From CAZEID01 sp964512075 (lineage in GTDB: Bacteria; Patescibacteriota; WWE3; 9FT-COMBO-53-11), in the NCBI GenBank assembly GCA_964512075.1, contig CAZEID010000011.1:1-36311 (forward strand): a DNA stretch of 36,311 nt, written 5' to 3'. This document shows, one piece after another, positions 1 to 7,439 of this stretch. Both the position numbers and the translations under genes were made by a program. The notes under the pieces were generated by a model, which had not been told where the DNA came from, did not search any database, and saw only the letters and a program-made list of their open reading frames with translations. Positions within the stretch are counted from its first letter, which is position 1; each line of letters starts with the position of its first letter.

Positions 1-257
1 GGAGAAAACGTGGGCGGCGGCGGGGGCGTAGTGTCGCCTTGATTTTCTCCTCGACTTCCAGTTAAAAGGGCCCAGAAGTCTCCAATGTAAGTTAGTCCGT
101 TGATCCCGGCGTAGTAGATCAGGGCAACAATGGCCACCAAAACTCCCAAGATTTTTAGGAGCCGGGAAAGGTCGTTTTTCTCCTCTCGGCTGAGATTTTT
201 CCAGCTTTGACTGAGTTTGATTTTTCTGCGGCGGATTGAGTATCTCGATCGATACAT
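1..257 (-). CDS. N-terminal part of a single-pass membrane protein (partial)
   Basis: A minus-strand reading frame opens with ATG at 257 and runs off the left edge of the window after about 85 codons. The first 40 residues are very basic and polar (start MYRSRYSIRRRKIKLSQSW), followed by one clear transmembrane helix (about residues 36-50, LLKILGVLVAIVALIYYAG) and then a Thr/Pro-rich stretch with five consecutive prolines. That layout (basic cytoplasmic tail, one helix, proline-rich extracytoplasmic linker) fits a membrane-anchored secreted protein. I do not recognise the family because the C-terminal domain is outside the window. The 50-base tandem duplication begins three bases upstream of its start codon. 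Confidence 0.6.
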   Translation of the reverse strand, partial: MYRSRYSIRRRKIKLSQSWKNLSREEKNDLSRLLKILGVLVAIVALIYYAGINGLTYIGDFWALLTGSRGENQGDTTPPPPPTFS

Positions 258-259
258 TG

Positions 260-359
260 TGAGCGATAGCGAACAATGCTAGGTTTCAGTCCTTTCTGAA
301 CCGTCCATTTGAGCGATAGCGAACAATGCTAGGTTTCAGTCCTTTCTGAACCGTCCATT
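260..359. repeat. Two perfect tandem copies of a 50-base unit
   Basis: Bases 260-309 are repeated exactly at 310-359 with no spacer. Each unit contains a weak stem-loop (GGTTTCAG pairing with CTGAACC around a TCCTTT loop) and the short GCGATAGCGA sequence. The array lies between the 3' end of tRNA-Thr and the start of the minus-strand membrane protein gene, so it may form part of the tRNA trailer and the promoter region of that gene. Two copies without spacers do not make a CRISPR. Confidence 0.9.
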
Positions 360-361
360 AA

Positions 362-437
362 TGGAGCCGGAGGTGGGATTCGAACCCACGACCCCCTGTT
401 TACGAAACAGGTGCTCTCCCGCTGAAGCTACTCCGGC
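362..437 (-). tRNA. tRNA-Thr (CGT)
   Basis: On the minus strand the acceptor GCCGGAG pairs with CTCCGGC. The anticodon arm is CCTGT-TTCGTAA-ACAGG, giving anticodon CGT. The T arm is GTGGG-TTCGAAT-CCCAC, discriminator T, and CCA is encoded. It reads threonine ACG codons. Confidence 0.97.
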
Positions 438-468
438 TCGGGACGGCGACTTTCCGACTACTAAACTA

Positions 469-1302
469 TTATAACCTAGCGAGGAGAGCGGCTCCGATGG
501 CGCCGGCGGGGGGGCCCAGGGCGGAGCGGAGAATGGGGGTGGACTTGCTAGAAGGATTCCGGATGAACCGGGCGGCGGTTTCCTGGGTCTCTCGGATGAA
601 GAAGTTAGATGCTTCGGCGATTCCTCCTCCCAAGACCACGGCTTCGGGGTCCAGAAGATTAACCAAATTGGCTACAACAATCCCCAGGTTTTTTCCGAAA
701 TCTCGAAAAATCTGGTTGGCCTTCCGATCCCCCGCGGCGGCCCTTTCCCTTAGGATCTGGGGGTTCTCTCCGATTCGCTGGAAGAATTTTGCGGAAGCAA
801 ACTCTTCGGCCTCTTTTTTATTGGGGAGATCAATAATTTCGTGCCCAACCTCGCCGGCCGCGCCTTTCCCGGCGTAGAGGGTCCGGTTTAGGTAGAGGCC
901 TCCCCCGAGGCCGCTCCCGAGGGTTAGACCAATAAAGTTTTGGAGCCCTTGCGCGGCTCCGAGTTGAGCCTCCGCGTAAGTGAAGGCTTTGGCGTCATTA
1001 ATTAGGACGGCAGGAACGCCAAAAATTCTCTCTATCTCTGGCTGAAGTTTCCAGTCTTTCAAGGCGGGGAAGTTGGGGACGTATTCAAGGATTCCCTGGT
1101 GGATAGTCCCGGGAACGCCTACTCCGACTTTTTGGGCCGGCGGAAGTTTCTTAATTTCGTTGGCGATTTCTTGGATAATTTTTTGAAGAGTCCCGCGGGT
1201 TCGGGGGAGAATTTTGAACTCGTTCTCCCGGGCCCGCCGGTCATTCTGAAGGAGAACGTAGCGAACTTTGCTGGCCCCAATATCAATTCCCAAGGTGGTC
1301 AC
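469..1302 (-). CDS. ROK-family sugar kinase or regulator-type protein (glucokinase-like)
   Basis: The 277-residue product belongs to the ROK (repressor, ORF, kinase) group of the actin-like ATPase fold, whose enzymes phosphorylate glucose, mannose, fructose or N-acetyl sugars. Visible motifs are the phosphate-1 loop DIGASK (residues 6-11), GVGVPG (60-65), the catalytic Asp in INDAKA (D103), the phosphate-2 loop LGSGLGGG (128-135) and GEVGHE (150-155). There is no N-terminal DNA-binding domain, so a kinase role is more likely than a repressor role. The zinc-binding Cys cluster that follows the GH(I/V) motif in most ROK kinases is absent: only H154 remains. The start is GTG at 1302, six bases from tRNA-Gly, so co-transcription with the upstream tRNAs is likely. 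The substrate cannot be told from sequence. Confidence 0.88.
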   Translation of the reverse strand: MTTLGIDIGASKVRYVLLQNDRRARENEFKILPRTRGTLQKIIQEIANEIKKLPPAQKVGVGVPGTIHQGILEYVPNFPALKDWKLQPEIERIFGVPAVLINDAKAFTYAEAQLGAAQGLQNFIGLTLGSGLGGGLYLNRTLYAGKGAAGEVGHEIIDLPNKKEAEEFASAKFFQRIGENPQILRERAAAGDRKANQIFRDFGKNLGIVVANLVNLLDPEAVVLGGGIAEASNFFIRETQETAARFIRNPSSKSTPILRSALGPPAGAIGAALLARL

Positions 1303-1307
1303 GGTTG

Positions 1308-1382
1308 TGGAGCGAGGGACGGGATTTGAACCCGCGACTTCCTCCTTGGGAAGGAGGCGTTCTGCCGCTGAACTACCCTCGC
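1308..1382 (-). tRNA. tRNA-Gly (CCC)
   Basis: Acceptor GCGAGGG pairs with CCCTCGC. The anticodon arm CCTCC-TTCCCAA-GGAGG gives anticodon CCC. The T arm is GCGGG-TTCAAAT-CCCGT, with an encoded CCA. It lies just upstream of the ROK gene on the same strand. Confidence 0.97.
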
Positions 1383-1426
1383 CTGCCCTTCGACGGTACT
1401 TAGGAAAACCTGCGCCTGCTGAAGGG

Positions 1427-1505
1427 TGGCGGTCCCGACCGGATTTGAACCGGCGATCTTCTCGTTGACAACGAGACGTGTTAGACCAGGCTACACCACG
1501 GGACC
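1427..1505 (-). tRNA. tRNA-Asp (GTC)
   Basis: Acceptor GGTCCCG pairs with CGGGACC. The anticodon arm TCTCG-TTGTCAA-CGAGA gives anticodon GTC. The T arm is GCCGG-TTCAAAT-CCGGT, discriminator G (expected for Asp), and CCA is encoded. The 44-base spacer to tRNA-Gly (1383-1426) can form a hairpin from CCCTTC and GAAGGG. Confidence 0.97.
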
Positions 1506-1588
1506 GGGAGCCTCGCGAAAGGTACCGGGTGCTAGGGCGCCAACCGGCGGCCGTCCACCCCGGGACCTCTTCTAAAGTTTACCACACT

Positions 1589-1610
1589 AGTTTCGCGGAA
1601 ACTGTTAAAT
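1589..1610 (+). promoter_or_regulatory. Hairpin plus -10-like element before polX
   Basis: AGTTTC-GCG-GAAACT (1589-1603) is a perfect inverted repeat. It is followed by TTAAAT (1605-1610), ten bases before the polX ATG. There is no Shine-Dalgarno sequence in the gap, so a leaderless start is likely. The palindrome could be an operator, but this is inference. Confidence 0.4.
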
Positions 1611-1620
1611 TAATCCTGTA

Positions 1621-3375
1621 ATGGAACCGACCAAACTCTCCAATTCCGCGATCGCCCGAATGCTAAGGGAAATTGCGGCCGCTTACGAGATTAAGGGTGA
1701 GAATTGGTTTAGGACGCGGGCTTACGAGGCGGCGGCGGACTCGATTGAACATGCTACTTCCGAAGTCAAGGATCTGTGGGAGGAGGGGCGGCTTGATGAT
1801 CTACCAGGGGTTGGAAAGAATATCGCCGCTTATTTGGACGAATATTTTCGGACGGGGAAGGTGAAGCATTTCGAGGAAGTTAAGAAGGGACTTCCTCCTG
1901 GGATGTTTGCCATTTTCGGGTTGGAGGGAGTGGGGCCGAAGCGGGCTTACCGGTTGGCGGAAGAGTTGAAGGTTCGGACGGTGGAAGATCTCCATCAGGC
2001 TGCTCGCGAAGGCAGAATTGAGAAGCTGGAAGGTTTTGGTCAGCGAAGCCAGGAGCGGATTCTTAAAGCGATTGAGTCTCGAGAGCAGCGCGAGGAGAGG
2101 ATTCTTCTGCCCATTGCGAGTTCGATCGCTGAGCGTCTAATTGAGCAGATCCAGCGCTTGCCGGGAGTGATCCGGGCAGACCCGCTCGGATCTCTTCGTC
2201 GGATGGTTTCGACCGTTGGGGATATCGATATCGGAATTGCCACGACCGCGCCGCGCGCGGTAGTAGAATCTTTTACTTCCCTTCCTGATGTAGCGCGAGT
2301 CGTTGGTGCTGGTGGAGCCAAAGCAACGGTAGTGCTAAAGACGGGTCGTCAGGTGGATATTCGCGTCCACGATCCTCGGAGTTATGGTTCCCTGCTGCAA
2401 TATTTCACTGGTTCGAAGGCGCATAATATTCATACTCGAAAGATTGCCAACCGCCGAGGTTTTTCCCTTTCGGAGTATGGGATTAAGCCGTACCGCGGGG
2501 GGAAGATCGTTGGGGACTACCTGCCGGTGGAGACGGAGGAGGAATTTTACCGACTTTTAGGATTGCCGTGGATTCCGCCAGAGTTGCGGGAGGATACGGG
2601 GGAGATTGAGGCCGCCCAGCAGGGGAGGTTGCCAAAGCTAGTCGAACTGGGAGATATCCGGGGGGAAGTGCATGTTCACACGCTCCACTCGGACGGGGAG
2701 GAAACCACCGCTGACATGATTGAGGAGGCGATTAGATTGGGGCGCCGATATGTCGGAATTTCCGACCATGCTCCCTCGGTCGCAACACGGGGATTCACTG
2801 AGGCGAAGGCGGAGATTCTGCGGCGGAAACGGGAGATTGAGGAACTGCGGAAGAGATTTTCCGGGAGAATTGAAATATTCTTTGGCGCGGAGGTTAATAT
2901 TGATGCGCAAGCGAGAATGGCACTTCCGGACGAATTACTTAAACTCTACGAGTACACAATTGGTGCAATTCATACTTCATTTGATCAGTCCAAAGAGGAG
3001 ATTACTTCCCGTCTCCTCGCCGCGCTGGAGAATCCTTACGTGAATTTGCTGGGTCATCCGACGGGCCGACTACTGGGGGAGCGGGAAGCTTACGAGGCGG
3101 ATTGGGAAAGGATTTTTGCGGCGGCGGAGGGGTTTTGTAAGCCTTTGGAGATCAATGCTTATCCCTCCCGGTTGGACCTTCCCGATGACCTGGTTCGGGC
3201 GGCTCGGAAGCGGAAAATAAAGTTCGTGATTGGTACCGACGCGCATCGCTTTGAGCACTACCGCAACCTCCGGTTTGGAGTAGCGGTGGCTCGGCGAGGT
3301 TGGTGCGAAAGGGAGGACATTCTCAATACGGCTGCGGCTTCAGACTTTGTTAAACTGTTTAAGATAAGACGCTAA
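1621..3375 (+). CDS. polX: Family X DNA polymerase with C-terminal PHP domain
   Basis: At 584 residues this is the usual length of bacterial and archaeal PolX, a gap-filling repair polymerase with a PHP phosphoesterase or 3'-5' exonuclease domain. Residues 1-155 hold the 8-kDa-like helical region and helix-hairpin-helix motifs (LPGVGKNIAAYL at 61-72; LEGVGPKRAYRLAEEL at 101-116). The nucleotidyltransferase core has G190-S191 and the metal ligands D201 and D203 (VGDIDIGI) and D246 (VDIRV). The PHP domain begins near residue 347 with HVHTLHSDGEE and also shows ISDHAPS, HPTGR and GTDAHR, the expected metal-binding residues, so both activities look intact. It is a monocistronic or leading gene, with lemA starting 13 bases downstream. 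The ATG at 1621 fits the upstream -10-like element. Confidence 0.95.
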   Translation: MEPTKLSNSAIARMLREIAAAYEIKGENWFRTRAYEAAADSIEHATSEVKDLWEEGRLDDLPGVGKNIAAYLDEYFRTGKVKHFEEVKKGLPPGMFAIFGLEGVGPKRAYRLAEELKVRTVEDLHQAAREGRIEKLEGFGQRSQERILKAIESREQREERILLPIASSIAERLIEQIQRLPGVIRADPLGSLRRMVSTVGDIDIGIATTAPRAVVESFTSLPDVARVVGAGGAKATVVLKTGRQVDIRVHDPRSYGSLLQYFTGSKAHNIHTRKIANRRGFSLSEYGIKPYRGGKIVGDYLPVETEEEFYRLLGLPWIPPELREDTGEIEAAQQGRLPKLVELGDIRGEVHVHTLHSDGEETTADMIEEAIRLGRRYVGISDHAPSVATRGFTEAKAEILRRKREIEELRKRFSGRIEIFFGAEVNIDAQARMALPDELLKLYEYTIGAIHTSFDQSKEEITSRLLAALENPYVNLLGHPTGRLLGEREAYEADWERIFAAAEGFCKPLEINAYPSRLDLPDDLVRAARKRKIKFVIGTDAHRFEHYRNLRFGVAVARRGWCEREDILNTAAASDFVKLFKIRR

Positions 3376-3388
3376 GGGGGTGATTTAA

Positions 3389-3940
3389 TTGTCGACGATT
3401 TATTACATCATTGGTCTGCTTGTCCTAGCAGGGCTTTATCTTTTCTGGCTCTACAATTCTCTAGTGCGGGCCAAAACTAAAGTGGAAGAGGCTTGGAGTC
3501 AAGTTGACGTTCAGCTCAAAAGGCGAATCGATCTGATTCCAAATTTAGTGGAGGTGGTCAAGGGTTACGCCAAGCACGAGAAGGGTCTCTTCGAGAATGT
3601 CACCAAAGCCCGCTCAGCGCTCTTGGCGGCAAGAACCGTCAAGGAGTCGGAGGAGGCGGACAATCTTCTGGCGGGTGCGCTGAAGTCGCTTTTTGCGGTG
3701 GCGGAGAACTATCCGGAGTTGAAGGCCTCGGAAAACTTCCGAGAGCTGCAGGCCGGACTGGCAGATACCGAAGACAAAGTTGCTTACGCTCGCCAGTTCT
3801 ACAATGCCAATGTTCGGGACTTCAACATTCTAATCAAGTCTTTTCCGAACGTGCTTCTGGCTTCGATTCTGGGATTTAAAGCGGCGGAGTTCTTCGAGGC
3901 GGAGGCGGAAGAGCGCGAGAAGCCCGCGGTCAAGTTCTAG
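3389..3940 (+). CDS. lemA: LemA family membrane protein
   Basis: The 183-residue product has an N-terminal transmembrane helix (about residues 4-22), then the LemA signature: NSLVRAKTKVEEAWSQVDV, then LKRRIDLIPNLVEVVKGYAKHE, followed by long amphipathic helices ending around FYNANVRDFN and FPNVLLASILGF. LemA proteins are anchored in the membrane with a soluble four-helix bundle; their molecular role is not settled. The start is TTG at 3389, chosen because a strong Shine-Dalgarno (AAGGGGGTGA) sits about eight bases upstream and no ATG precedes the helix. The spacing from polX is 13 bases, so the two are likely co-transcribed. A terminator-like hairpin follows. Confidence 0.93.
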   Translation: MSTIYYIIGLLVLAGLYLFWLYNSLVRAKTKVEEAWSQVDVQLKRRIDLIPNLVEVVKGYAKHEKGLFENVTKARSALLAARTVKESEEADNLLAGALKSLFAVAENYPELKASENFRELQAGLADTEDKVAYARQFYNANVRDFNILIKSFPNVLLASILGFKAAEFFEAEAEEREKPAVKF

Positions 3941-3968
3941 TTCTTTACCCACCTTTACCCTCAATTGG

Positions 3969-4000
3969 CCAGCTCGGCTCCCGCCGAACCTGGTAATTTT
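3969..4000 (+). terminator. Terminator-like hairpin after lemA
   Basis: CCAG and CTGG (969-972 and 990-993 of this kilobase) enclose CGGC-TCCC-GCCG, and the stem is followed by TAATTTT. The inner GC stem plus short T-tract is consistent with a weak intrinsic terminator for polX-lemA. Confidence 0.4.
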
Positions 4001-4025
4001 GGATATTCCAAAATTGTGCTAACTT
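3995..4025 (+). promoter_or_regulatory. gatC operon promoter with 21-base palindrome
   Basis: AATTTTGGA-TAT-TCCAAAATT (3995-4015) is a perfect nine-base inverted repeat. It abuts an extended -10-like TGCTAACTT with TAACTT at 4020-4025, seven bases before the gatC ATG. The palindrome covers the place where the -35 element should be, which makes it a candidate operator. No regulator can be named from sequence. Confidence 0.5.
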
Positions 4026-4032
4026 TTAAGAG

Positions 4033-4326
4033 ATGGCCAGGTCTGCGAGGTTGGATATTAGTTATATTGCGAAACTAGCCCGATTGAAACTTACCCCGGA
4101 GGAGGAAGCGGATTTTTCTCGACAGCTCGCGGATGTTTTGAGGCACGTCGAAAAGTTGGAAGAGCTTGACCTCAAAGGGGTTTCCCCGACTTTCCAAACC
4201 ACCGGGGCGACGGACGCGGTTCGTCCGGATCGGGTCGATTTAGAGCGGGGACTTGCCCAGAAGGAGGCGCTGGCCGGTACGGCTTACTCTCGCCGCGGCT
4301 TTTTCCGGGTTCCCAAGATTCTATGA
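4033..4326 (+). CDS. gatC: Asp-tRNA(Asn)/Glu-tRNA(Gln) amidotransferase subunit C
   Basis: The 97-residue product is the small subunit of GatCAB, which converts misacylated Glu-tRNA(Gln) or Asp-tRNA(Asn) to the cognate species and helps GatA fold and hold GatB. The sequence has the family pattern: IAKLARLKLTPEEEADFSRQL near residues 12-32, then VEKLEELDLKGVSPTFQ, and a C-terminal RRGFFRVPKIL corresponding to the usual FxVPxVL ending. It overlaps gatA by four bases (ATGA). It heads the operon gatC-gatA-(HEPN)-gatB-polA and probably starts leaderless from the promoter just upstream. Confidence 0.95.
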   Translation: MARSARLDISYIAKLARLKLTPEEEADFSRQLADVLRHVEKLEELDLKGVSPTFQTTGATDAVRPDRVDLERGLAQKEALAGTAYSRRGFFRVPKIL

Positions 4327-5726
4327 TCGAGATTACGAACCTTTCGCTTAAACAGTTGTCTCAAGGAGTGGCTACCGGAGAATTTAGTGCGGTAGAGGTC
4401 CTGCAGGCGTTTCTGAAGAAAATCGCCGAAAAAGAAAGGCGACTAAATGCTTTCATTACTGTTAACAGTGAGGGAGCATTAAAGGCTGCGCAGGCCATTA
4501 AGCGGGGCGGGAAGGGAAAGCTTCTCGGAGTACCCCTCGCGATCAAGGACAACATTTCCACCAAAGGGTTGCGAACGACCGCGGGATCTAAAATCATCGA
4601 GAATTACATTCCGCCTTACAACGCGACAGTAATTGAGAAAGTTTTGCGCGAGGGCGCCATTATTCTGGGTAAGACCAACCTGGACGAGTTTGCCATGGGT
4701 TCCTCTACCGAAAATTCGGCTTATGGGGTGACTAAGAATCCCGCGGATCTAACCCGGGTCCCCGGCGGTTCCTCCGGAGGTTCTGCCGCGGCGGTGGCTG
4801 CGGGAATGGCCCCCGCCGCGCTGGGAACGGATACGGGGGGCTCGATCCGTCAGCCGGCAGCGTTCTGCGGGGTGGTGGGCTTTCGCCCCACCTATGGAGC
4901 GGTTTCCCGTTACGGAGTAATTGCTTTAACCTCTTCCTTGGATCAAGTTGGACCGCTAACTCGGACCGTGGCGGACGCCCGCTACCTTTTTGAGATCATT
5001 CGGGGGAAAGATCCTTACGATGCGACGACGGTTAATGTCCCTTCTCCCGCGACCAAGAAGGGAAAGTTACGGGTGGGATTGCCGCAGGAGTATTTTTCAG
5101 GCAAAGGTTTGGATCCCCGCGTTGGCGCTCGGGTTCAAGAAGCCGCCCAGTATTTGGTGGAGCGGGGGATGGTCGTAGAGGAGATTTCTCTTCCTCACAC
5201 GGAATATGGTCTTCCCGTTTACTACATTCTCACTCCTTCTGAAGCTTCGGCGAATCTTGCCCGCTTTGACGGGGTGCGGTTTGGCCACCAAGCGGTGGCG
5301 GAGAGTCTGGAGGCCTTTTACCTTCGGTCGCGAGGAGAAGGGTTCGGGGCCGAGCCTAAGCGGCGGATTATTTTGGGTACGTTTGCCCTTTCCTCTGGGT
5401 ACGCCGAGCAGTACTACCTGCGGGCAGCTCGGGCCCGAACCTTGATTGGAGACGATTTTCGGAAAGCCTTTCAGAAAGTGGATCTAATCCTGGCTCCGGT
5501 AACGCCGACCACCGCTTTCAAGATTGGGGAGAAGAAGGATCCGCTCTCCATGTACCTTTCCGACATCTTCACAATTCCTGCCAACCTGGCGGGATTGCCG
5601 GGAATCTCCGTTCCGGTGGGAACTTTGGCAGGATTGCCCGTGGGGGTTCAGCTGATTGGGCCCCAGTTCTCGGAGGAACGACTCTTCGCGGTAGGAGAAT
5701 TGCTGGAAGAAAACCGCTGGTCCTGA
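4323..5726 (+). CDS. gatA: Asp-tRNA(Asn)/Glu-tRNA(Gln) amidotransferase subunit A
   Basis: GatA is the amidase subunit that releases ammonia from glutamine and channels it to GatB. The 467-residue product is of normal length and carries the Ser-cisSer-Lys triad of the amidase signature family: K75 in LAIKDN, S150 in PGGSSGGS, and the nucleophile S174 in GTDTGGSIRQPAAFCG. The rest aligns by eye with family features such as GKTNLDEFAMGSSTENSAYG and the late IPANLAGLPGISVPVG segment. It starts inside the gatC stop codon. Sixteen bases separate it from the next gene, which unusually is not gatB but a small HEPN-like gene. Confidence 0.97.
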   Translation: MIEITNLSLKQLSQGVATGEFSAVEVLQAFLKKIAEKERRLNAFITVNSEGALKAAQAIKRGGKGKLLGVPLAIKDNISTKGLRTTAGSKIIENYIPPYNATVIEKVLREGAIILGKTNLDEFAMGSSTENSAYGVTKNPADLTRVPGGSSGGSAAAVAAGMAPAALGTDTGGSIRQPAAFCGVVGFRPTYGAVSRYGVIALTSSLDQVGPLTRTVADARYLFEIIRGKDPYDATTVNVPSPATKKGKLRVGLPQEYFSGKGLDPRVGARVQEAAQYLVERGMVVEEISLPHTEYGLPVYYILTPSEASANLARFDGVRFGHQAVAESLEAFYLRSRGEGFGAEPKRRIILGTFALSSGYAEQYYLRAARARTLIGDDFRKAFQKVDLILAPVTPTTAFKIGEKKDPLSMYLSDIFTIPANLAGLPGISVPVGTLAGLPVGVQLIGPQFSEERLFAVGELLEENRWS

Positions 5727-5742
5727 TGCAGAGCAGCTCAAG

Positions 5743-6147
5743 ATGAGTATTTTGGGGAGAATTTTTGGAAAGAAGGAAAGTCAGCGCGGCCGCGCCACCA
5801 TGGGGGCGCTGAAGCCATTTGACAAGCAGAGGATTCGGGAAGAGTGGGGAAGGATTGCGCAACTAGCCCAAACCGCGCGCCCTAGTGCTTATAAGGAAGC
5901 GGTGATCGCCGCCGATAAATTGCTGGACTATGCTCTTGGGCAAATTGCTTCCGGAGAAACATTGGGAGAGCGGTTAAAGAATGCCGATGCCGCCTTTCCG
6001 CGGAGCGTTTACCAAGGTCTTTGGGATGCGCATAAGATGCGAAACGCTTTGGTTCACGAAACCGATTTTGATCTGCCCGTCCTAGTGGCGAAGGAGCTGT
6101 TGGAAAAGTTCCGCCAGGGATTTACGGCTTTGGGAGTGGATTTATGA
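5743..6147 (+). CDS. Small HEPN-like protein inserted between gatA and gatB
   Basis: The 134-residue product is predicted helical and soluble, with a short basic N-terminus. Residues 100-105 read R-NALV-H, the R-x4-H motif that defines HEPN domains, placed as usual near the start of the last long helices. An earlier helix with AYKEAVIAADKLLDYAL (about 50-66) is also typical of HEPN or DUF4145-like proteins, where the first helices pack a dimer. Many HEPN proteins are metal-independent RNases in toxin-antitoxin or defence systems; others are non-catalytic. No MNT antitoxin or other partner is adjacent: the gene overlaps gatB by four bases and follows gatA by 16, so it is co-translated with the amidotransferase. 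Function unknown; the family call rests on the motif and predicted helices only. Confidence 0.72.
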   Translation: MSILGRIFGKKESQRGRATMGALKPFDKQRIREEWGRIAQLAQTARPSAYKEAVIAADKLLDYALGQIASGETLGERLKNADAAFPRSVYQGLWDAHKMRNALVHETDFDLPVLVAKELLEKFRQGFTALGVDL

Positions 6148-7439
6148 CGAGCTACGAACCGGTAATCGGTCTAGAGGTTCATACTCAGGTAAAGACCCGG
6201 TCAAAGATGTTTTGCGACTGCCCGGCGACTGTTTTTGGTCGGGAGCCGAACACGGCAACTTGCCCAGTTTGCTTGGGCCTGCCGGGGGCCTTGCCCGTGC
6301 CGAACGCCGTTGCAATTGAGAAAACAGTGGTGCTGGCCAAAGCCTTGGGGTGCCAACTGGCAACCTTCTCCCAGTTTGAGCGAAAAAATTACTTTTATCC
6401 CGATCTGCCCAAGGGCTTTCAAATCAGTCAATACGCGGGTCCAGTGGGAAGAGAAGGGAAGCTGGCGGGAATCAATATTACCCGGGTCCATCTGGAGGAG
6501 GATACCGGCCGGCTTCTGCACGAGCCGACCGAAACGCTGGTTGATTTTAATCGTTCCGGCATCCCGCTGATTGAAATCGTAACCGAGCCGGAATTCTCCG
6601 ATCCGAAGGTGGTTTCCCAGTTCCTAAAGGAGTTGCGGAACCTGCTGGTTCATTTGGAAATCTCTACCGCCGACATGGAGAAAGGGTCCTTGCGGCTGGA
6701 GGCCAATATTTCCCTCCGGAAAGTGGGAGAGCGGGGTTTACCCCCTTACAAAGTAGAGTTGAAGAATATTAACTCCTTTGCCTTCTTGGAGGAGGCCCTA
6801 GGAGCGGAGATTGCTCGCCAGCAGAGACTGTTGGCAATGGGAGAGGTCGTGGTCCAAGAAACCCGCGGTTTTGATGAGAAACGCCGGTTGACTGTTTCCC
6901 AGCGGCGAAAGGAGGAAGCTTTTGACTACCGCTACTTCCCAGAGCCGGACCTTCCTCCTCTGACGGCGAAATCGCTGAAGAGCGCGGTTCGCATCAGAAC
7001 GCCGGAGAGGATTCGGGAGGAGTATCGGGCTTTAGGTCTTCCGGAGAAGTACGGGGAGGTTTTTATCCGGGATCGGGAGCTGGCGACCATTTTTGAGGAG
7101 GTTCAGAAGGAGATTCCCGCCGAGGAGGCCGCAAATATTTTGGTGAATAAGCGTTTCGGGGACCCCAAGCGACTGGGGGCCCGCCGGATTTTGGAAGCGT
7201 TTCATTCCCGAAAGAGGCAGGTACTGATAACTGGGGAGGAACTTCAGTCGCTGGCCGAGAAAGTAGTGCTTGACAACCCGGCGGCAGTGAGCGATTATTC
7301 GGCGGGGAAAGCCGCAGCCTTGCAGTTCCTTTTGGGTCAATTAATGCGAGAAACCAAGGGGAGAATTTCCCCGGTGGAAGGGAAAGAGCTGCTCCGGAAA
7401 ATTATTGATGCCCGAACTAAAGCTTCTTCCCAAAACTAG
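6144..7439 (+). CDS. gatB: Asp-tRNA(Asn)/Glu-tRNA(Gln) amidotransferase subunit B
   Basis: GatB activates the tRNA-bound Glu or Asp side chain and transfers ammonia to it. The 431-residue product starts with YEPVIGLEVHTQVKTRSKMFC and keeps the zinc-binding cysteines C24, C26, C40 and C43. NYFYPDLPKGFQISQ and the catalytic-site segment around VHLEEDTGRLLHE are present, as are the C-terminal YqeY-like helices. It is slightly shorter than the usual 470-480 residues, with the trimming spread through the C-terminal half. The start ATG overlaps the HEPN-like gene, and its last 32 bases overlap polA. GatCAB implies that this organism makes Gln-tRNA and/or Asn-tRNA indirectly. Confidence 0.96.
   Translation: MTSYEPVIGLEVHTQVKTRSKMFCDCPATVFGREPNTATCPVCLGLPGALPVPNAVAIEKTVVLAKALGCQLATFSQFERKNYFYPDLPKGFQISQYAGPVGREGKLAGINITRVHLEEDTGRLLHEPTETLVDFNRSGIPLIEIVTEPEFSDPKVVSQFLKELRNLLVHLEISTADMEKGSLRLEANISLRKVGERGLPPYKVELKNINSFAFLEEALGAEIARQQRLLAMGEVVVQETRGFDEKRRLTVSQRRKEEAFDYRYFPEPDLPPLTAKSLKSAVRIRTPERIREEYRALGLPEKYGEVFIRDRELATIFEEVQKEIPAEEAANILVNKRFGDPKRLGARRILEAFHSRKRQVLITGEELQSLAEKVVLDNPAAVSDYSAGKAAALQFLLGQLMRETKGRISPVEGKELLRKIIDARTKASSQN

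Noticed and set aside
260..359. CRISPR array
   Set aside because: Only two directly adjacent copies with no spacers and no cas genes nearby.
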